Source of the DNA: Pseudomonas gozinkensis
GTDB taxonomy: Bacteria; Pseudomonadota; Gammaproteobacteria; Pseudomonadales; Pseudomonadaceae
DNA length: 64,000 nt
Direction: 5' to 3'
Assembly: GCF_014863585.1 (NCBI RefSeq)
Contig: NZ_CP062253.1
Span: 1,204,501-1,268,500 of the forward strand
The notes under the pieces were generated by a model that had not been told where the DNA came from, did not search any database, and saw nothing but the letters and a program-made list of their open reading frames with translations. A program made the translations under genes and the position numbers. The number at the start of each line of letters is the position of its first letter. The stretch's first letter is position 1. Shown here one piece after another: positions 61,388 through 64,000 of the stretch.

Positions 61388-61894
61388 TCAGCCACAGGAG
61401 CGGGGCGCTGGATACGGCTGCTGTACTTGCACTAATTCAGGCATATCACGCCATTTCACCCAAGCCTGTTGTTGCCAGTGCAGCAGCGGCACGGTTACTC
61501 CGGCCCAATGCACCGAGCTCAGGCTCGGGCAGTTTTCCGCTGTTGCTGAGCTGGTTTCCCGCAGGATGGGAATGACTTCATTACTCAGCCATTGGCGCAG
61601 GTTGCGGTTTTCCGGGATGAAATGGTGAACCAGCAGCGCATACATGCCGGATTCGCTGACCATTGGTGTCTCGACAACGTCACCGTCCTTGCGCAGCCGT
61701 ACGGTGCGGCGTTGGTCAGGGTCGAGTTTCAGGGTGACGCGTGGGTTCAAAGGATGGCCCATCATGCGGCCCAGATCCTGAGCGCAGAACCAGGCTTGGT
61801 GATCGAGCAGAAGAGCGTGGAGGAAGCGGTTGTGGCGGGTGAAAACCGTAGGGATGAAGTACGTCTGGGGTTCAGGTGAATTTGGCGCGTGCAT
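61388..61894 (-). CDS. Bro-N domain (phage antirepressor-like) protein
   Basis: 168 residues. The BRO family N-terminal domain is recognisable (FLHALLLDHQAWFCAQDLGRM, VSESGMYALLVHHF, NRNLRQWLSNEVIPILR), a DNA-binding domain found in phage antirepressors. The C-terminal part is short and unassigned. An in-frame TTG at 61900 has a better-spaced GGAG and may be the true start. A stand-alone copy without other phage genes suggests a relic. Confidence 0.85.
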   Translation of the reverse strand: MHAPNSPEPQTYFIPTVFTRHNRFLHALLLDHQAWFCAQDLGRMMGHPLNPRVTLKLDPDQRRTVRLRKDGDVVETPMVSESGMYALLVHHFIPENRNLRQWLSNEVIPILRETSSATAENCPSLSSVHWAGVTVPLLHWQQQAWVKWRDMPELVQVQQPYPAPRSCG

Positions 61895-61931
61895 AGTCAA
61901 TTTCTACTCCATGTTGAAATGAGAGCCGCCA

Positions 61932-62147
61932 CTAATCCTTCGACAGATTTGGGTGGCGAACCGCGCGGCGTTCGAAGTCGGAACATTCTCGATCAACATG
62001 GAAGCCGAGAGGCCCGCGCCACACGGTCCGCCATAACGCGAATCCGAAAGGCAAAAAAGCCTCGGTTTCTATGGAGGACGCAGTTGCGCCATGTTGATGA
62101 TGTACCGGCTTCGACCCCGGGCCGCTGATTGGGCAGCGACGGGACAA
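61932..62147 (-). CDS. Doubtful small open frame upstream of the Bro-N gene
   Basis: 71 codons (MSRRCPISGPGSKPVHHQH...) on the same strand, ending about 30 bases before Bro-N. No domain or good Shine-Dalgarno sequence seen. The rest of 61901-62381 holds no gene I can support; its right part is AT-rich and precedes the PRTase gene. Confidence 0.25.
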   Translation of the reverse strand: MSRRCPISGPGSKPVHHQHGATASSIETEAFLPFGFALWRTVWRGPLGFHVDRECSDFERRAVRHPNLSKD

Positions 62148-62381
62148 AGCCTATCGGTCAGGCGCTAGCGGCGCCAAGTCTACGCTGTGGACGCGTAGCG
62201 TAGGAAATGTGGCTTCTTCTTGAAGCCTGAATCTGTAGGAAATTCCTGTTTTTGTATGGCGGTCAGCCAGACTGCACCTGAAGCGTGATTTTTCCTTTAT
62301 TTATTTGAATCTCAGGCATCTCCGGGTGCTCGGCCCTTGGTCTCAGGGCTTAAAGGATTTTTGTGAATAATGGAGAATTCA

Positions 62382-62963
62382 ATGAAGGTGTCCCTCAAAC
62401 AGATCAACGGCCCATGGGATCAGGGATGGGTGCTGGACAAGCACATGGTAAGTAGTACCTTTCTCGGCAACGATGATCGCGGACACCCCTGTTTCGATAA
62501 TCAGCGCACAGAGATTGGTGAGGCGACATACCAGCTCAAATACCAGAAAGACTGGAATCAGGTCGGCCCGCTCGCCCAAGCGGTAGCGACAAATGTGTTC
62601 CCTATGTTGGATCAAGTAGGGTTTGTGCTGCCCATGCCAGCTTCAAATGTCCGGCAGCGACAACCGGTTACTGAGGTCGCTCTGGAGTTGGGACGAATTG
62701 TCGGGCGGCCGGTTTTCTCGGATTTGCTTCGAAAAGCGACTACGGGAAAGTCACTCAAGGATCTGCACTCCAAAGCAGAAAAGGTTGCTGCTATTGGAAA
62801 CAGTTTCAGCGTTAATGACGAAATTACGACAGATGGATGCTGGAATGTTTTGGTCGTAGATGATTTGTTTGACAGCGGAGCGTCGATGGACGCGGCTTGT
62901 GCTGTCTTGCGTGAATATCCGAAGGTGGGGAAGATCTACGTAGCGGCGCTAACCTGGAAGTGA
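62382..62963 (+). CDS. ComF-like phosphoribosyltransferase-domain protein
   Basis: 193 residues from ATG 62382, with GGAG upstream; an ATG at 62370 would add four residues. The PRPP-binding loop VLVVDDLFDSGAS (156-168) and the ComF-like features YQLKYQKDW and PMPASNVRQRQ identify a type I PRTase fold. The cysteine-rich zinc finger of ComF is absent. An N-terminal region of about 45 residues is unassigned. It is paired with the SLOG protein, whose ATG is 5 bases after the stop. Its reaction is unknown; the DNA is AT-richer than the core genes around it. Confidence 0.8.
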   Translation: MKVSLKQINGPWDQGWVLDKHMVSSTFLGNDDRGHPCFDNQRTEIGEATYQLKYQKDWNQVGPLAQAVATNVFPMLDQVGFVLPMPASNVRQRQPVTEVALELGRIVGRPVFSDLLRKATTGKSLKDLHSKAEKVAAIGNSFSVNDEITTDGCWNVLVVDDLFDSGASMDAACAVLREYPKVGKIYVAALTWK

Positions 62964-62968
62964 ATTCA

Positions 62969-63526
62969 ATGACGACTGTATTTATTGCTGGCTCTATCAA
63001 TATCAAGAACCTTGATCCGAAGGTTAAGGAACGTATCAATAATATCGTTGCGTCTGAATTCGAGGTGGTCGTTGGTGATGCAGGTGGCGCCGATACCTCC
63101 ATTCAGGAATATCTGCTGAGTCTCGAACGATCCAGAACCACTGTGTTCTGTAGCGGTCCAGCGCCGCGGAACAACCTCGGACAGTGGCCCGCCAGAACAG
63201 TGGACTCCAAACACTCCAAAGGATCGAGGGCCTTCTTCACCGAGAAAGACGTGGTGATGGCCGAAGCCGCTGACTACGGCTTGATGATATGGGATGCGAA
63301 GAGCACCGGTACGCTCAGCAACGTCATAGAACTGCTGTCGAGAAAGAAGAAGTCCCTTGTCTTCGTCAACAAGGAGAAGGAATTCAAAGTGGTGGGAGAC
63401 GTGAGTCAGCTCGAAGAGTTGATTGCATTCATGTCTGACCACGCCAAGCAAAAAGCCAACGAAAAAATCAAACTGTTCGATCGTATTTCCTCGCTGAAAT
63501 ACGATCAGTCCGAGCTTTTCTTTTGA
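62969..63526 (+). CDS. SLOG-fold (LOG/DprA-like) nucleotide-binding protein
   Basis: 185 residues from ATG 62969; a GTG at 62960 overlaps the PRTase stop. The Rossmann-like start TTVFIAGSINIKNL and the glycine-acid loop VVGDAGGADTSIQEYL (35-49) match YspA/YpsA-type SLOG proteins that bind nucleotides or nucleotide-derived ligands. A second conserved part is AADYGLMIWDAKSTGT. The C-terminus ends in a charged helix. Coupled to the PRTase gene, it may form a two-gene nucleotide-based signalling or conflict system. The exact activity is unknown. Confidence 0.75.
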   Translation: MTTVFIAGSINIKNLDPKVKERINNIVASEFEVVVGDAGGADTSIQEYLLSLERSRTTVFCSGPAPRNNLGQWPARTVDSKHSKGSRAFFTEKDVVMAEAADYGLMIWDAKSTGTLSNVIELLSRKKKSLVFVNKEKEFKVVGDVSQLEELIAFMSDHAKQKANEKIKLFDRISSLKYDQSELFF

Positions 63527-63549
63527 TGTTTTGCGTCGGCTTTCTTGAA

Positions 63550-63574
63550 CCCCGGCACTCTATCGGTGCCGGGG
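63550..63574. terminator. Terminator between the SLOG and permease genes
   Basis: CCCCGGCAC / GTGCCGGGG, a perfect 9-bp stem; on the plus strand a TTTT follows 9 bases later. It lies between convergent genes. Confidence 0.65.
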
Positions 63575-63584
63575 CCGAACGCTT

Positions 63585-64000
63585 TTAGCGACCCACTTTC
63601 CACGCATCCCCAGCCGGCGCCTTCCCATGGTCATACGGCTTGCCTATCCACATATAAACCAGCCCCAGCCCAATCACGATCGCCGTGCTCAGCACCATCG
63701 CGTAGTTGATGTACCACGCCGCATCCGGCGTGCGGGGCCAGGCCATGTTGATGATTGCGCCGACGCCGTAGACCAGCGCGCCGATGTTCACCGGCCAGCC
63801 CCAGGCGCCGAGGGTGAATTTGCCGCTCGGTTTCCAGCCTTTGCTGCGGGCGTACAGGGCGGCGAGGACGATCATCTGGAACGCGAGGTAGATGCCGATG
63901 GCGGCGAAGCTGACGATGGTCGCCACGGCGTCTTGCAGGAAAAAGCCGAGGGCGATGATCAGGCCGGGCAGGACGCCGGACACGAACAGTGCGGCAACCG
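63585..64000 (-). CDS. Amino-acid permease (APC family), N-terminus outside the window
   Basis: The C-terminal about 138 residues of an APC-superfamily permease, with four or five hydrophobic helices (FQMIVLAALYARSKGW, GKFTLGAWGWPVNIGALVYG, YINYAMVLSTAIVIGLGLVYM). The frame stays open to the window edge. Substrate cannot be inferred from this part. Confidence 0.85.
   Translation of the reverse strand, partial: VAALFVSGVLPGLIIALGFFLQDAVATIVSFAAIGIYLAFQMIVLAALYARSKGWKPSGKFTLGAWGWPVNIGALVYGVGAIINMAWPRTPDAAWYINYAMVLSTAIVIGLGLVYMWIGKPYDHGKAPAGDAWKVGR

Noticed and set aside
61272..61628. 118-codon plus-strand frame opposite the Bro-N gene
   Set aside because: Overlaps the hairpin and the Bro-N coding strand; composition is not protein-like.

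Overview
The window reads as chromosomal DNA of a Pseudomonas, most likely of the P. fluorescens group. The housekeeping proteins (ValS, LptF/G, LepA, PurL, Ffh, TrmD, Hom, ThrC, RecJ) are Pseudomonas-like. A Pseudomonas-typical DUF3509 gene is present, coding DNA is GC-rich, and intergenic gaps carry the paired REP palindromes common in this group (GTGGGAGC...GCTCCCAC).

Layout. 1-8.7 kb: minus-strand rlmF (cut by the window edge), valS, a small unknown gene, holC and pepA, then divergent lptF-lptG. 8.7-14.9 kb: lepA-lepB-rnc-era-recO-pdxJ (protein export, RNA processing, ribosome maturation, repair, vitamin B6). 14.9-21 kb: mltF, purL and a NIF3/YqfO-like gene. 21-22.3 kb: an AT-richer two-gene accessory cassette whose nucleotidyltransferase gene is frameshifted. 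22.3-29.7 kb: a complete N-acetylglucosamine uptake and catabolism operon (nagR-nagA-SIS deaminase-PTS EIIA/HPr/EI fusion-nagE) with paired operator-like repeats upstream. 29.8-35.8 kb: L,D-transpeptidase, two Nudix hydrolases, gamma-carbonic anhydrase, DUF1289, VUT transporter, purT and an MFS transporter. 36-41.9 kb: a CNNM/CBS protein, a CcsA-like protein, ffh, and the rpsP-rimM-trmD-rplS translation operon with a recognisable promoter and terminator. 41.9-49.1 kb: thioesterase, cation/proton antiporter, xerD, dsbC, hom and thrC. 49.2-52.7 kb: a decayed signalling locus (a BvgS-like protein without kinase domains and a receiver without its phosphorylation residues), DUF3509, a candidate structured RNA and a TIGR02285 protein. 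52.6-60.6 kb: CoA-transferase, yaeQ, recJ, an XenA-like ene-reductase, a GNAT gene with an in-frame stop, opgD and a small conserved gene. 60.65-63.6 kb: an accessory pocket with a ParDE-type toxin-antitoxin pair, a Bro-N antirepressor-like gene, and a ComF-like phosphoribosyltransferase next to a SLOG-fold protein. 63.6-64 kb: the C-terminus of an amino-acid permease.

Most of the window is core genome. The best candidates for something undescribed are the PRTase-SLOG pair near the right end, the nucleotidyltransferase cassette at 21-22 kb, and the remnant BvgS-like locus. Smaller items are an apparent attenuator in front of hom, the nag operator pair, and the absence of the usual small gene between lepB and rnc. 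No tRNA, rRNA, CRISPR array or complete insertion sequence was seen.
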